A DNA stretch of 64,000 nt from Crotophaga sulcirostris (GCA_013397455.1 VYZB01000291.1:270430-334429), one strand, 5' to 3'; counted from the first letter of the stretch, positions 23,901-35,889 are shown. Translations and numbers: made by a program. Notes: a model not told the origin generated them from the sequence alone.

Positions 23901-26900
23901 GCACTGGGGAAGAGCCTCTTAATATTTAGTAACATATCATTGACTCTGTCCATCCATCTACCAGTCTCTCCCTGATATGTTTTGAACTTGCTGCTTAGTT
24001 TCAGCCAAATTTGGCACAGGAGTAAAGGTATTTATTAGCATTATGATACTAAATGTTTTTGGAGAACCGGTAGCGGGTGGAGGGGAGAGTTTTCCTGTTG
24101 GAAGAAAAGATAACTCGACCAGTGCAGATGCACAGATTGAGCTGTTTACAGGTTGATCTGAAGCAACCGTAGTGCATTTGGCCCTTTACTTAGCTTATTA
24201 GGCAGATGATGAGAGAAGGATCTCTGAAGCAATTGCAAAGAGTGGAAGGCAGAACAGAATATTGTGTCCTGGTGATCTAGGCAATGTGTAGGACATGCTT
24301 GAAGAAACTAGGAATAATTACTTCTGTTGCTCATAGAACAACATATTTTCCTTTTTTTTTTTTCTTACCTTGCAAAACTTTTACCACTGAAGAGGGCCTG
24401 GATCACTTATGTGCCACTTAAGTTCTTTTACAAGGTTGAATTTCCTTTGGTAATATCCCAAGGAAATAATATGGCTGAAGGGTCTATTACTTTTGATATT
24501 CCTCTAGGATGCCCTGCCCTAGGAGTAATTGTGAAACCTGGGTGTAAATCACTTCAGAAAAAAAGATCTGTGTGAGAGGTAATCTAAACACTTTTTTTTT
24601 GCTTGATATGCTCAGACTCTATCATGAACCCTCCTGCAGGATTACAGCAGATCCTGACCCTGTTGACCTAGTATCAACCCTTTTCTGTAAGCTGTGCACA
24701 GCAGATGAGGAGGAGGATAGATACTGCGAATAGCTTAGAGGCTTAGATGCAGTAGGCTCTGAGTATCAGCACAAGTTCAAAGGATCAAAGGGGGTCTGTG
24801 ACTTTCTACCCATGCTAATTAATGGAGGAAGTGGTATTTGGTCTTCATTATGGACTTTAAGAAAGAAAAAAAAAAAAAGAGAAGTCAAGTGTTTTGTCCT
24901 GTGGTAAAGCACTGAACAAGGCTGGTGGAAGTAACAGAGCTGTCTCCATTAGGCTTTCAGCAGCGTTTCAAGAGCATGGAGCCACTTATGAAGTCACGCT
25001 TAGGCAGCACTTTCTTAAAAGTTAAATGTCTCATAAATGCTGATACTGCCTGATCTGAATTCCTAATACACTTCTAACAGAGCAGGCCTTTGCAAAGGTG
25101 TCCAGTGCTCTTGGCATGGAGTAACACTTACAGTAAAGGACTCCCTGGGTTACTCCTGCACCCTCTGCTTCAGACATGGGCTCAAGCCCAGCAGAGCTGA
25201 TTTTGTGTCTCACGAGACCAGACATCACTCCACAGTATGCCTTTTGTTTAAATATCTGTGAGTTGCTGCAGGGGTTAATAGGAGGTCAATGTACAGTGCT
25301 CAGATCAGCAGCACTAGAGGCAACTTGTGGACAAAAGTGCTGAAGGGCAGAGGGAGCAATAAGAGCGTTTTAGGGACATTCACACATTATATATTTTATT
25401 AGCTCTCAAAAAGGGGAATGTAAAGCTCTCTCCTGAGTCCTAAACAATCCCTTCTAATCTCTGACCCTTTTTAAAACTCATTCAGTTACTGCTTAAATTT
25501 GAAAGAAAATCACTGCTTACTGGAAGTTTTACATTTACACATAGAGATGTGCTCTGATAATGAGTTCACATGCTTATTGCAAGCTTGGCTTTCCACCTAT
25601 TTACATAAGTATATCTATACCTACATATATGATATGTACGAATATATGTGTCATGGCAAGAAAGATTGTAAAGCAGTAATTCAAAGTTCTTATTTATGTA
25701 ACCATGCTTTTATAATAGCAGCATGCATGAATTTGGAAATTCTGTAAATAGATGTTTACATATAACTAAGGATGAACAAGCTTTAATCAAACAAAAAAAA
25801 ATCACGGGAAACACACTTTCTGTAGAAATATCTGATTTTACTTGAAAACTGAGAGTTTTTTATTTGGTTGCTTTTTTTTTTCCTTTTGGAGTTTTACACA
25901 AAACTGTGCATTTTGCTAAGGGAAAGTGGGAGGTGTCCAAGAGTGGAAAATCTGATACTGACTCTAATTGATGAATATCTTTTCCTATAAGCTTCCAATG
26001 CATGTGTATGTCATGACTGTATTTCTGTGAGTGGTGCTTGATGGACTTATGCTTTGGTGTGAATATGTTCGTTTTACACTATATTAATGATATAAACCAA
26101 AATTACTAATGGTATGTATTTTACCGTGGCTTCACTGTACAACACGACAGCATGTATGATCATCGGGTATTCAAACAGTGAAATGTGTAAAGCTATTTTT
26201 CCATAATTGGTCCCAGGGCAAGGGGTTGATCTCATGTATAAAAGCCTCCGGATATGCTCTTGGTACCATTTCTAATTAGGGAACCAGGAAAGAACTGAAC
26301 TTTGGAAACTGTGATGAGTCCATGCCTTTAAAAAAAAAACCAAAAACGGAAATAATCACTTTGACCTTGAACTCCAAAAGACCCTGAAATCAACTGATTT
26401 TACTCTTTAAGCTCCTTAACAAGCATGGGGATTAGAGACGGACTGTGTAGAATGGTTCATATTAGATATAAACGATAATGGATAATTCATCTATGAGCTC
26501 AGCACGGGTATCCTGTGTAAATTCCATTTGCCCAAGATATGGTGATATCATGCTACAATGTTATATACACCACTGATAACAATAGTTGGGAAGGGACAGA
26601 AGAAAACTCAGTAGCAGCAGGACAAATGCAACTTTCAGAGATGTCCAATCCTATTCTAATCCGAGTCTGTTTAAATAACCACGACCACATGTATCAAAAA
26701 AGGTCAAATATAATCACCGTTCTACCTTGTGTGATGAATGAATCATCTGTTTCGTTATTTATTTCAAGTATGATGAAATCACACTCCCTGATAAAGAAAT
26801 AAAACTTATGAGAGGAATAAACTGACTATAGACTGAGGCTGCATATTTCAGTGGCCTTCCATCTGTCCACAGCTAAACAAGGAAGGATGCTGCTGTTGCT

Positions 26901-27680
26901 TTAGAAAAACCTTCTTTGGTGATTTCATTTTGGCAGATTTTTTTCATCTTTCTTTTTCTCTTTCGTCCTCCAAGAAAGGCTAAAAAAGATCATGTCCCCA
27001 TGAAAAAAAGGAGAATCTCGTCATACCTTGAAATGGATAATTGCATCATATTTTCAGGAGAAAAGGAAAGAACTGAGGAAAATACCTATATGAGGAGAGG
27101 AGCTAATATCGCTGAAATTATTGGGGGTTTGGGTTTGATAAATATAACCTACTCAACAAACAGTTTTGCCCCCTGAGAATAAAACTGAATTCTTATGCAG
27201 ACCTTGAAAATAATTTCCCTTCTGAAAATAACACTGGGTGAAACAATCCTTGTGCCTTTTAAAAGGCAACTCTTGTAAATGTTTGTGTTGATAAAGAGGG
27301 ATGAATGATGTGGTTAGACAGGCTACTGTCTGCCATGAAAACCAGTGAGAAATGATGTTGCGCCAACTCTTCCTCTGTTTCTCAAAAATTGTTATTTTAT
27401 TTCATTTTTCCCCTTTTCAGTCTGTGTGGCCTAGCAGACCTACTGGAACCAAGCCTAAAATAATATTGTCGCAGTTAGCTGATAGGTGTGAGTGTACCTG
27501 CAGGCAGATAAAATGTGTCTGTGTTTGTATCAGAATTTGCTATGTTAAACTTAAAATTGTCATGATTTCAGGACAATCTCCAATTTTGCCTGAGAGACTT
27601 GGAAAGCGGGGAAGTGAAATTAAAAAGAAAATCAACTCTGTGTTTTTTCATTAGTTCTGGCAGCTTCCCCTAGAAACACA
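20960..27680. other. Unique noncoding DNA, no gene recognised
   Basis: About 6.7 kb of AT-rich sequence with short T and A runs and no supportable exon or RNA gene. One feature stands out: a small CpG cluster at 22522-22612 centred on the palindrome GAGCGCTC (22570-22577). Open frames are all 100 codons or fewer and unremarkable. No CR1 copy was recognised on either strand. Confidence 0.55.
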
Positions 27681-27689
27681 CCCATGCTC

Positions 27690-28190
27690 AGCAGTATCGT
27701 TCTTTATTTAGCTCTGAACAGACTGAAGGACCTTAGTGAATTCTTTCTCCCTCCTCCTTCTCAGATAATAGCAATGATGCTGCCACATATTTTGCAAAGT
27801 GCTCTTTTCTGGAGCTGAGACTGAGTTACATCCAACGCGATAGACCCCACTGGCAGCCGCATGTTCTTAGTGGAGACATTCCATCACCATGCCAAGTTAT
27901 TTTTAATTCTATCTGGATTTTTTTTTTTAACCAGCGCATAAAAGAAAGCTATCGAGTTCCTCAATCAATGTTAGTTTATTATTGCTTACCCAAGTGTTTA
28001 ATAAACCTATCCCAACCCTGGACATAGCGTTAAATACTTCATTGACTGTAACAAAGCAGATTTTTCCTATCAGACCAAAGTGGCTCTATAAACTATAATT
28101 AAGCACTAATTATGAGCTCTACTGGTCAGATAACAGAAGGCAAGGTCCATTGTGCGACTGGCAGAACCAGCAATTAAAGGAGATTATTGT
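27690..28190. promoter_or_regulatory. Candidate conserved noncoding element with paired TAATTA
   Basis: The sequence is compositionally complex, without simple repeats apart from one T run at about 27919-27928, and is dense in homeodomain-like cores. TAATTA occurs at 28096-28101 and 28107-28112, 11 bp apart, about one helical turn. There is no open frame of note. Such texture is typical of deeply conserved developmental enhancers, but conservation cannot be seen from one sequence. It could equally be ordinary intergenic DNA. Confidence 0.25.
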
Positions 28191-28706
28191 TGTCAGAAAT
28201 GGAATAAAACAAACAAAGAAAAAATTTGGGAGGAAGGGAAGATTTGCAATTGACCTGGGTAAACTTTGCTTTGTTTATGGGTTTGGGAGATTATGACATC
28301 ATGAACATAAAAAAACCTAAGATGTGATGATATAGAGCAAATGCAGTAAGATGCTTTGGAAAATATTTCAATGGATAACAGGTTGTAGAGTCAGATTCTG
28401 TTTGGTTTCACTCTTATACATTCAAATCAAATACCTTAGAGTTCAAAACAGAATTTGTATGTTTAGATTAAAAAATATTTTCAAGGAATATAATGTATCA
28501 GTACTTTCTGACTTATTTTTATAAAGTATTCAAAGCTAGAGATGGCTGTGTTGCTCTTGGGCTTAAGAATTAGAAAATGGAAGAGCGAAGAATAGATTGA
28601 CTCCCCAGGAAGGGGAAAAAGAACCTCTACAACAGGTGAAAAGGAAGTGCGGTTTTATAAATTCGTTCCATTTTAATGTGGCTGGCTTCTTTTCACTTAT
28701 GCCATT

Positions 28707-28765
28707 TTTACACTGGCTTAACTTGATTGGCTCCAGTGGAGTTTTCAATTATGCCAGATACCACT
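28707..28765. repeat. Fossil palindromic repeat remnant
   Basis: ACACTGGCTTAACTTGATTGG is followed by CTCCAGTGGAGTTTTCAATTATGCCAG, giving a degenerate self-complementary segment: TGGCTTAACT pairs loosely with the later AGTTTTCAATTATGCCA. It resembles, from memory, the 'acaccggcgtaactccattgacttcaatggagttac' palindromic repeats of sauropsid genomes. It is heavily mutated and noncoding. The assignment is tentative. Confidence 0.35.
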
Positions 28766-29047
28766 GAAGTGTTATTAGCAGCCTACTTGGAATTTCTCTT
28801 CAAAGTCTGAAACTGTTTCTGAGCTAACAATATACCCTTTCCCCTCTTCCCCTTTGAAATCAAATGTTCACTCTGCAGAAAACCTTGATGTCCTGTTGAA
28901 ACAGAATGCTCAAACACCAAAACGGTTTGACTTTTCACATACAAATTTGAAATTTCCATGGAAAATAGGGTTTCCAGTTACCAATGCTAGTCATAGTTGA
29001 TATATTCCTAGACCTGATACAAGCATTCAAGGGAGCCAGAAGTCCCT

Positions 29048-29076
29048 TACACACACACGCACGTGCACGCACACAT
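29048..29076. repeat. Alternating purine-pyrimidine tract, Z-DNA-type
   Basis: Twenty-nine bases alternate strictly between pyrimidine and purine (a CA-rich run with embedded CGCACGTGCACGC). The tract includes a CACGTG E-box at 29060-29065. CA/CG alternation favours left-handed Z-DNA under negative supercoiling and is prone to length change. Confidence 0.7.
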
Positions 29077-29275
29077 TACAGCTTCCTGGAACCCTATTTA
29101 GGCTTTCAGGTGATGGCTGGGAATGTGGCCAATATCAGAAGGTAAAGGGTAAAAGAAAGCCATGGAAATGGAAATGACAGTATTTCTTAGTAGCAGGCAG
29201 GTGCCTCTGTCCCCAACTCGTGATTGAGCCTAAAACTCACAGTACTGCTCTTTCCTTTCTGATTTTTTTAAAGCG

Positions 29276-29378
29276 ATTTGCATCTTTTGAAAAAGAGGAT
29301 TAATAAATTTCAAATGTTCCTGGTGCTTCTGTGCCAACTGGCACTGGAGGGGGCCTGTAACCTTGCCCAACTGCACTA
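29276..29378 (+). repeat. Duplicated module, copy A (octamer plus palindrome)
   Basis: Starts with ATTTGCATCTTTTGAAAA, continues through AAATGTTCCTGGTGC and CTGTGCCAACTGGCACTG, then AGGGGGCCTGTAACCTTGCCCA. Copy B at 30174-30276 repeats the same order in the same orientation with roughly four fifths identity, by my alignment. Shared elements are the octamer ATTTGCAT (POU-factor site) and the near-palindrome GTGCCA-NN-TGGCAC, which contains TTGGCA/TGCCAA-type NFI half-sites. It is noncoding. Either an old local duplication or two insertions of an unrecognised repeat would explain it. Two TAATTA cores (29383-29388 and 29390-29395) follow immediately. Confidence 0.75.
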
Positions 29379-29379
29379 T

Positions 29380-30170
29380 ATATAATTATTAATTAGAAAG
29401 CAACCTGGGAAGCAATGATCCTCTCCCCCAGCATAAACCAGAGGAACTCTACTGAATTCATGGTAGGAAAGAAAATTGGTTTTCCTAGGTCGCACTTGGG
29501 AGCAAACTTTATTTTACTTTGACTAGTGGCTCACTATCCAGAGTGGAATTATGGGAATTAATTGGAATAACTTGGGTGCTCATTTTATAAATCAGCTGGC
29601 AGAACTCCTGCTGTAATTAATGGGTCTGACTGGCAATCTTCCACAAATACACACCCATTTCCCAGTGATTTCCACTGCGCATACATGCATTTTGCAGGAG
29701 CTCAACTTGCAAAGGGACATATTTAAGAGTTTATAACTGTCCCAATGACAGCAAGTCCTAATTTAAAACTCCTGTGTAATACTTGTTAGGAAGTTTTAAT
29801 ATCAAAAGGGCAGCCAAGGTCTTCCATGAGAAATTTCTAGACAGTGAAAGAAACTAATCCTTTTTAGTGATGTTTGGCTTCTCCTCTGCAGTAGCTGATC
29901 TCTGATTTCATATTTTATATCCATGGTTTGTTAATGAAATTTTCTCCTTTAAAGAGTAACCAGGCGGATAGAAAAAATTAGCTGATACTTTGCAGTAAAC
30001 GTTTGAAGTGAAATTCAAGTAGCAGCCTGAGGCTCACAGTATGTCAAACCGACTACCAAAGTTTTAGGGGGGGTGTGTGATTAATCTATTTTTTTCTTCT
30101 CAGGGGACCTCTGCTGTATTAAATTCTTTGGCTGAAGAGAAGCAGCCAAGTTGGCATTAGAACTGACTTA
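29380..30170. promoter_or_regulatory. Candidate enhancer block between the two module copies
   Basis: Unique-looking sequence framed by the duplicated modules. It holds TAATTA at 29383, 29390 and 29614 and a GCCAAGTTGGC palindrome at 30145-30155 just before copy B. No open frame of interest is present. The clustering of homeodomain, octamer and NFI-like motifs suggests regulatory function. That is inference from motif content and could be chance in AT-rich DNA. Confidence 0.25.
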
Positions 30171-30173
30171 GTA

Positions 30174-30276
30174 ATTTGCATCTTTTGAAAAGGGATTAGC
30201 AGATTTAAAATGTTCCTAGTGCCCCTGTGCCAGTTGGCACTGACAGGGGTCTTAAGCTCACCCATCTCCACCACTG
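30174..30276 (+). repeat. Duplicated module, copy B (octamer plus palindrome)
   Basis: Begins ATTTGCATCTTTTGAAAA exactly as copy A, then GGGATTAGCAGATTTAAAAT, GTTCCTAGTGCCCCTGTGCC, AGTTGGCACTGACAGGGG. Relative to copy A there are two single-base gaps in the early A/G-rich part and scattered substitutions; the octamer and the GTGCCA/TGGCAC arms are unchanged. The two loop bases are AC in copy A and GT in copy B, so the two palindromes are exact reverse complements of each other. Preservation of precisely these parts is what makes the pair interesting. Confidence 0.75.
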
Positions 30277-30289
30277 CTTGCCACAGGTC

Positions 30290-32550
30290 TACCTGAAAGG
30301 TGTTATGGGGCTCGTTACACGTACTTCAAAGAGACAGAGAACGGGAAATTATGCAGCAGGAAAATTTTAATGTCCACAAGTGGTGGCGTCACTGCTGCTT
30401 ACGGTGCATATGGGGAAGACAAGTTTGCTCCAAGCTCATCCCTGGATATATTCAGGGTTTTCTTACCTGGCATTTTGAAATGTCCTCATATATGTGAGGC
30501 AATGTCCAGGGCCTCACAGCACCTCTGGAGAGGAAGTGTTAGTTGGATCTCACAGGAGGCACAGAGCCACAGAGTTAGGTTTAATTTCTGAATTTTATCT
30601 TGATCTAAGTTAGTCTTCTAGTTCAGTGATCCGTAGTTCTGGGGGCTGTCTCTGCAAGCCAAGGAGAAGAGAAAGTCCTTTAACAAGACAATTAATCACA
30701 CCTATGTTAAGATGCAGGTGCTTCCATTTCTCCACTGATCATGGAAACAGATTAACAGTTGTTAGTGGAGAAATGTAGCTTGTGATTTTTAGTGAGGAAT
30801 TGTCCTTTCAAAGGGCCAGTTTTTGTCTGCGGTCCACAGAAGGAGCCTAGATAACTTGCTTAGGCTGCAGGGCTATGTAGGTGGCCAACTTGAAGCCTGC
30901 CAGCAATTGTCACCAGAGTACAACTTCAGATGACTCAAACTTCATCCAAGGCCCTGTAAGTTAAGTATTTTCTTTAACTGCTTTCTTCTGAAGAACATTA
31001 AATCATCCAGTGAGAAACATTAGGTATACACATGTAAGTGGAATTTGGATGTTTGAACGTTTGAAAGGTTTATTGAGATGTGGGGTAATACCTATTTTCA
31101 GCAAAATATTTCACAGTTCTTCAGTTTGTACCCTGGAAAATTTTGTGTGTGAGTTTGTGGCACATTACATTTTTCTGTATGTTTTTATAAAATTGAAGAT
31201 ACTCCCATGAACTCATCTGATTTTCAGTAGCAATCTAAATTTAGTCTTCAGTTTCACGGGACTTATCTTCCATTTCTCCTAGATATATAAAAGGCTTACA
31301 AGAGGAAGAAAAAGGGTTGTGAAAAATTCTCCAAACAGTAGAAGAACAGGCACCTTCTTAACCCTATTCTGAAGTCAAATTAGCCTGGGCTTAGGAGTAA
31401 AAACCAATAAAGCTGTCTTGCTGTTATAGACACTCTATTCCTTATATCTTAAAAAGACAAGGGTGCAGCACTGCCACCATTGCAGTGACACAGGGGGATG
31501 AGAGCAGACCATCAGACAATCACAACCAAAATCAGATTCAGGGCCTCCCACTGTGCCCAGAAGAGTAGGAAACTTAGGACAAAATAAGAACTTCTCAGGA
31601 CCCTTTTGGGAAATAACAGTCCAACTTCATGTATCAGGCATGAGACTGGGAGCTTATGATGTAAAAAAAAATTTGATGAGTGTTTGCTTGTATCCTACCC
31701 GTGTTCTTTTTTAATATTTCCTATGTATATCATCGTCTATTATGTGCCTATAAAGCTTCAGTGTGTTTTTTTTAATAAAAGGCCACCTGTTTGCTTTACT
31801 TTTAATGCTTCTGCAATATTCAAAGCCCCATAAAGCTTGTGTAGTTGTGTTAGAATAAAGAAGATGGGCCAAATCCAGCCCATACTGCTCATGCAGATTT
31901 CTTATATGAGCCGGGACTGTGATAATGTGTGCACAGTAATTGAGGATCGGATGCCAAATAATTGTAGCAGACTTTTTTTCTACCCCCCAAGATTTCCCTG
32001 TTTGATTTGACTAGGCTGCCTGCCGTCTGAGGTGTGTGAGGGAGGGAGCTGAGGTAAGGGAAGTGCCTTCTGCAAGCTAGTCATGAATGACCTCTTTGTC
32101 TTCCTTTCTGAAGTAAAGAAATTGTGCCAAGAACTTCATTCAACCGCTCATTTGGATAAAACTAGACACCCTGGTGTCAAGTGAATAGGAAGCAATGGGA
32201 GGTCAACATGTCTCAGTGCCACAGGAGAAGGGGGTGGCCAGAACTTCACAGCGACCAGGCTGTGTATATATATGCATATAGACTACCTATATCAATCATT
32301 AGATAGAACACGCATATGACACATGTACACATCTGCAAGGATATTAAAGAGCAGAGAGGGAAGTAGCAGCTTCCTTTCCTCTGCATTCGCTCCTACTCCC
32401 TCAGAACTGAGGAAGAAGAAAGAAAATATTCAAATTAAACAGCCCAAATTACTTGAAAGCATCCTGAATTATTAGGAAGGCAAAGCAACGGCCCAGCAGG
32501 GAGTGAAAAATGTAATAATGACAAGTTTTGTGCCTAAAGGGAAGGCAGGA
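30290..32550. other. Unique noncoding DNA with one small inverted repeat
   Basis: AT-rich, no supportable gene. A 12-bp perfect inverted repeat, CATTTCTCCACT at 30725-30736 and AGTGGAGAAATG at 30764-30775, encloses a 27-base loop. Several polyadenylation-like AATAAA and AT-rich pieces lie near 31680-31790. Open frames are 73 codons or fewer. Confidence 0.5.
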
Positions 32551-32725
32551 ATGAAATCAGAAAGATCCGATGGGGCCAGGTGAGTAAAGAGTCAGCCAAG
32601 CAAGGGAGTGTGAGATACCCGGAGGCAGTGCAATATGCTGGCAAGGAGCCACTGCTGGGGAGAGAGGAGTGTGTGTGTGTGTTAGAGAGAGCAAAGGCAA
32701 GGGAGGGAGAGACAACACACCTTAG

Positions 32726-33055
32726 TGGGCGCTGGAAAGGTTCTCTGACAGCATCAGCCCCTGCCTCCTCGGTAGTGGATGTAGGAGGAAGCACCCACGT
32801 GCGCAGAGTCCCAAGAAGGCATCAGCCCGTGCTTCCATGCTTGCCCCTCTCTTAGGTCCTCACCCCGAGAGGCTTTGGAAGGAGCAGACAGCAGGATCCA
32901 GGCACTGCAATGCTGAAAAATGTCAAAAGCCTGGGATCTGCGGGAAGCCAGGGCGAGCTGGGGAGCAGGCACTGACGCCGACTGTGGCGATGTCGTTTCC
33001 ATTAGCCCGTGAAAGGCAACTTCAAAAACAAGGTTTATATTTGCCATTGGCGGTT
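32726..33055. promoter_or_regulatory. CpG-dense patch (mini CpG island)
   Basis: By count, about 14 CpG dinucleotides lie in roughly 330 bp, much denser than elsewhere in the window. The patch includes a CACGTG E-box at 32796-32801 and the run GACGCCGACTGTGGCGATG at about 32971-32989. CpG survival implies low germline methylation, as at promoters or strong enhancers. There is no TATA box, no convincing first exon and no convincing open frame: the overlapping frames of 60-100 codons on both strands follow the GC content. It is preceded by a (GT)n run at about 32669-32680. A promoter for a noncoding transcript or an alternative first exon is possible. Confidence 0.35.
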
Positions 33056-33059
33056 TAAT

Positions 33060-35725
33060 AGGGGATTAGTTAAAGGGAATAAACTGGCAGTAGGTTTAGA
33101 TGGATGTGACTACAGGGACAAAGGCTTAACATGATGTGCTTGAAAATGACATTTGCCTGTTGCCAAGCAGATGTGGCCTGCTCCTCCTACCTGTTGCTTT
33201 GATACAAGGATGGTGGGCGATGTGAGGAGCTGGGTGGAGGTGTACCCCAGTGAGCCCATAGCCAGTCAGACTTCCACAGCAGTCACTGAAATGCAAATTA
33301 ATCCTGTACTCAAACACAAGGAGATGAGGAGTTTTTTTTTTTAGGAAAAAAAGCAGAAGACAGATAGCATTTCTACATTTCCCGAGGTGCATACCCAACT
33401 CTGCAGTCTCTTAACTTTTCTTGGCAGTGTGCGTGGAGTCACAGACACTTGGGCTATAAAAGCCTGATTTCTTTCCCACCCTGACAATGTTAGGTTTTAC
33501 CCTGCTGTCTGCTGGTGTATTTCTCCCTCCTCCAGCATCAGCTGTCAAGAACCTCAACTTTACAAGATGTTGCTGTGGCTGTTACTCTGCATGCCAGTCT
33601 GTCCCTAATGAGCAAGGACATGCACAAAGGGAATGAGAGAGCTCTTCAGCCCCTTTCCAAAGCTCTGGCTTGAGAGAAAGTGATGGGCCTCACTTTTGGC
33701 CAAATGTTTTTTCTTGTCAGTGGGCAGCAGGAATGCAACTCAAGAAGAAAGATCCAGGGCTGCCCAGGCAAAGCAAGTGACCTGCTGAAGGCAGCTTAGA
33801 GCCAGTCAGCCAAGCTGGATCTGCTTGAAAAAGAGAGCAGCAGAGCAGAGCAGGGCTGCAAGGGGATTTACTGATTTTAGGGGGTGACGTTGCTGCTTGG
33901 GATGGTATTGTAAGTGCAAGCATAGCTACTTCTTGGCCTTGATGACATCTGGTGTCTCTGATCACAGCTAGCTAAGGCATCTGTAGAGCAGGTTGATTGA
34001 AGGCCTTAGGACATGTCAAGGGGAACAAGAACAGGACAGAGTGCCAGCTCACTGGGCAAATGGCAGGAAGCCTGGCTTTATCAGGATGCTGCAGGCAGGA
34101 AATGATTTGAAGTACACAGCCTTTTCTTGTAGTGATTGAAGGAAGGGAGGAGAGCAAGATCAGGAGCAGCTGTGGCTATATTTCAAAACTGGTTTCCATC
34201 TTCTTTCTTGCATTACTAGTCTTTCTTTCCCTACTAAAAAAATTAAAAAAAAAAGAAGTCAAAAAAAGAAAAAAAACCCAAATAATTAGATATTTCTAAC
34301 TGTACTCTTTCAGATTCTTCCCTCTTCTCTAATGTTTTTTAAGGGTATGTGCCCCAAATTGACAATATGTCAAGTACATGGAGATAGTTGTTTTCAAGCC
34401 AATCTCAGTTCTATCTCTGGTTCTTACAGGCTGCTTAGGGCTGCCTGCGGATTGAATTAGCACTGTTTACGGGATACTGTGAGTGTCTGTGTGGTTGTGT
34501 AGGGACCCTATGCTGACCAAGGATGAAAACAGAGAAGCCAAAGTGCAGATATAGAAAGCCCTGAGGATGAGTAGTGTGAGGATCTTGCACAGGCAGCCAG
34601 GCTTCCATTACATAGCATTGCTCTGAAATCAGGGGGAATGGCCCTGTACTCCATAGGTGCAAAACGTAGCTGCCTTAGGGAGCATGAGAACCTGTGCATT
34701 TGCAGAAGCAGGGATATGGCATCTACATTTGTAAAGCTGTGCTGTTATTGCTACCCAGGCTTGCCAGTTGAAAAGCAGCTTGATTCTGTTAAACTACAGA
34801 CATGCATTCCCTGCCAGAGGTTATAAACCTGCTTCATTTCACTCTTCCAACTCCTCTTCTGCTCACCTTCCTTTTGCAATAACGCAAGAGGCTTTTCTTG
34901 GCTGTCCTCTTCCCCCTTGGAAATCAAACACAAGCTCTGCTGCTGAGTTTCTGAATTTATGACAAGGACCAGCTTCTTCTAGCCTCAGTTTCCATTAACA
35001 ACTAGCTCACAGGAGCTGCGTTTGGACCATTTGTTTAGTCTTTTGGCACCAGCTGTTTTATGAATGAGAAAAGTAGCAAAGGGCAAACGATCAGAAAACT
35101 GGTTTCACTGTTCTCTACCTGTTGGGAAAGTCTTCGTAGCCCTTAGGTCTGGCATTAAAGCTTACAAACTCTACACTTGTAGCTGTTGTATAAAAAACAC
35201 TTATTGCCCTTAAAACTAGTCATTGGAGTTGAAAGATAAATATTATTCCATATCTTATTGAATAAAATATATTATATCGCAGGTGATGGAGACAGATTGT
35301 CTCAATAAATTCTGATACTGTATTCGAAGGAAAAGTGGCAATAAAAATGCTGATGACTTGACACGGGGAGAATATTGAATGTCATTAACATGTTATTTTT
35401 TCTGTTCTGATATCACTGTCATGTTCTTCCTACTGCTGTAATCTCTATCAGTTGTGGGCTTTTTCTTTCTTTTTTTTTTTTTTTGGCTTTGCTTGTTTGA
35501 ATGAGAAAAATAATATTTTTTGGTCCTTTAAATTAACTACTACTTGAGAAATTATTAGAGCTAGGTGTGACATCCTCAAATACAGAAATTAAATCATGGT
35601 TTGATATTCAACAGTATTCTGTGTACGGGCTCAAGAGGAATCCCTAAGACTGTCACTATCCTCTGGTAGTTGGTTATGACAGTCATAGCCATCAGCATAG
35701 TGATAACAGCAGTATTTTGTTTTTA
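33060..35725. other. Unique noncoding DNA, no gene recognised
   Basis: Moderate GC around 33.1-34.2 kb, then AT-rich. Contains T and A runs, including 15 T at about 35470-35484 and an A-rich stretch at about 34236-34277. Both-strand open frames of 60-90 codons overlap each other and resemble nothing known. An octamer-like ATGCAAAT occurs at about 33291-33298. Confidence 0.55.
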
Positions 35726-35734
35726 TAAAATGAT

Positions 35735-35885
35735 TTGAAAGCACTTAATGAATGTAATTGTTGTTGTTCATTTGCAGATGGGGAAACTGAGGGATGGGGA
35801 GGTAAAGTGTGTTGTTCAAGGTCATTTACAAGCCCAGTGGCAGACCCAGGTTCCTGTGATGTGTCCTGGCTCTATCCAGTAAAGA
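35735..35885 (-). mobile_element. MIR-type SINE fossil
   Basis: The plus strand reads GCAGATGGGGAAACTGAGG, then GGTAAAGTGTGTTGTTCAAG, GTCATTTACAAGCCCAGTGG, CAGACCCAGGTTCCTGTGAT. This is the reverse complement of the MIR core and 5' region ('cagatggggaaactgaggca...ttgcccaaggtcacacagc...agtggcagacccaggt'), so the element lies on the minus strand. MIRs are ancient tRNA-derived SINEs once mobilised by L2 LINEs and long inactive. They are sparse in birds. Similarity is judged from memory of the consensus but is strong over about 130 bases. Confidence 0.8.
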
Positions 35886-35889
35886 TGTA

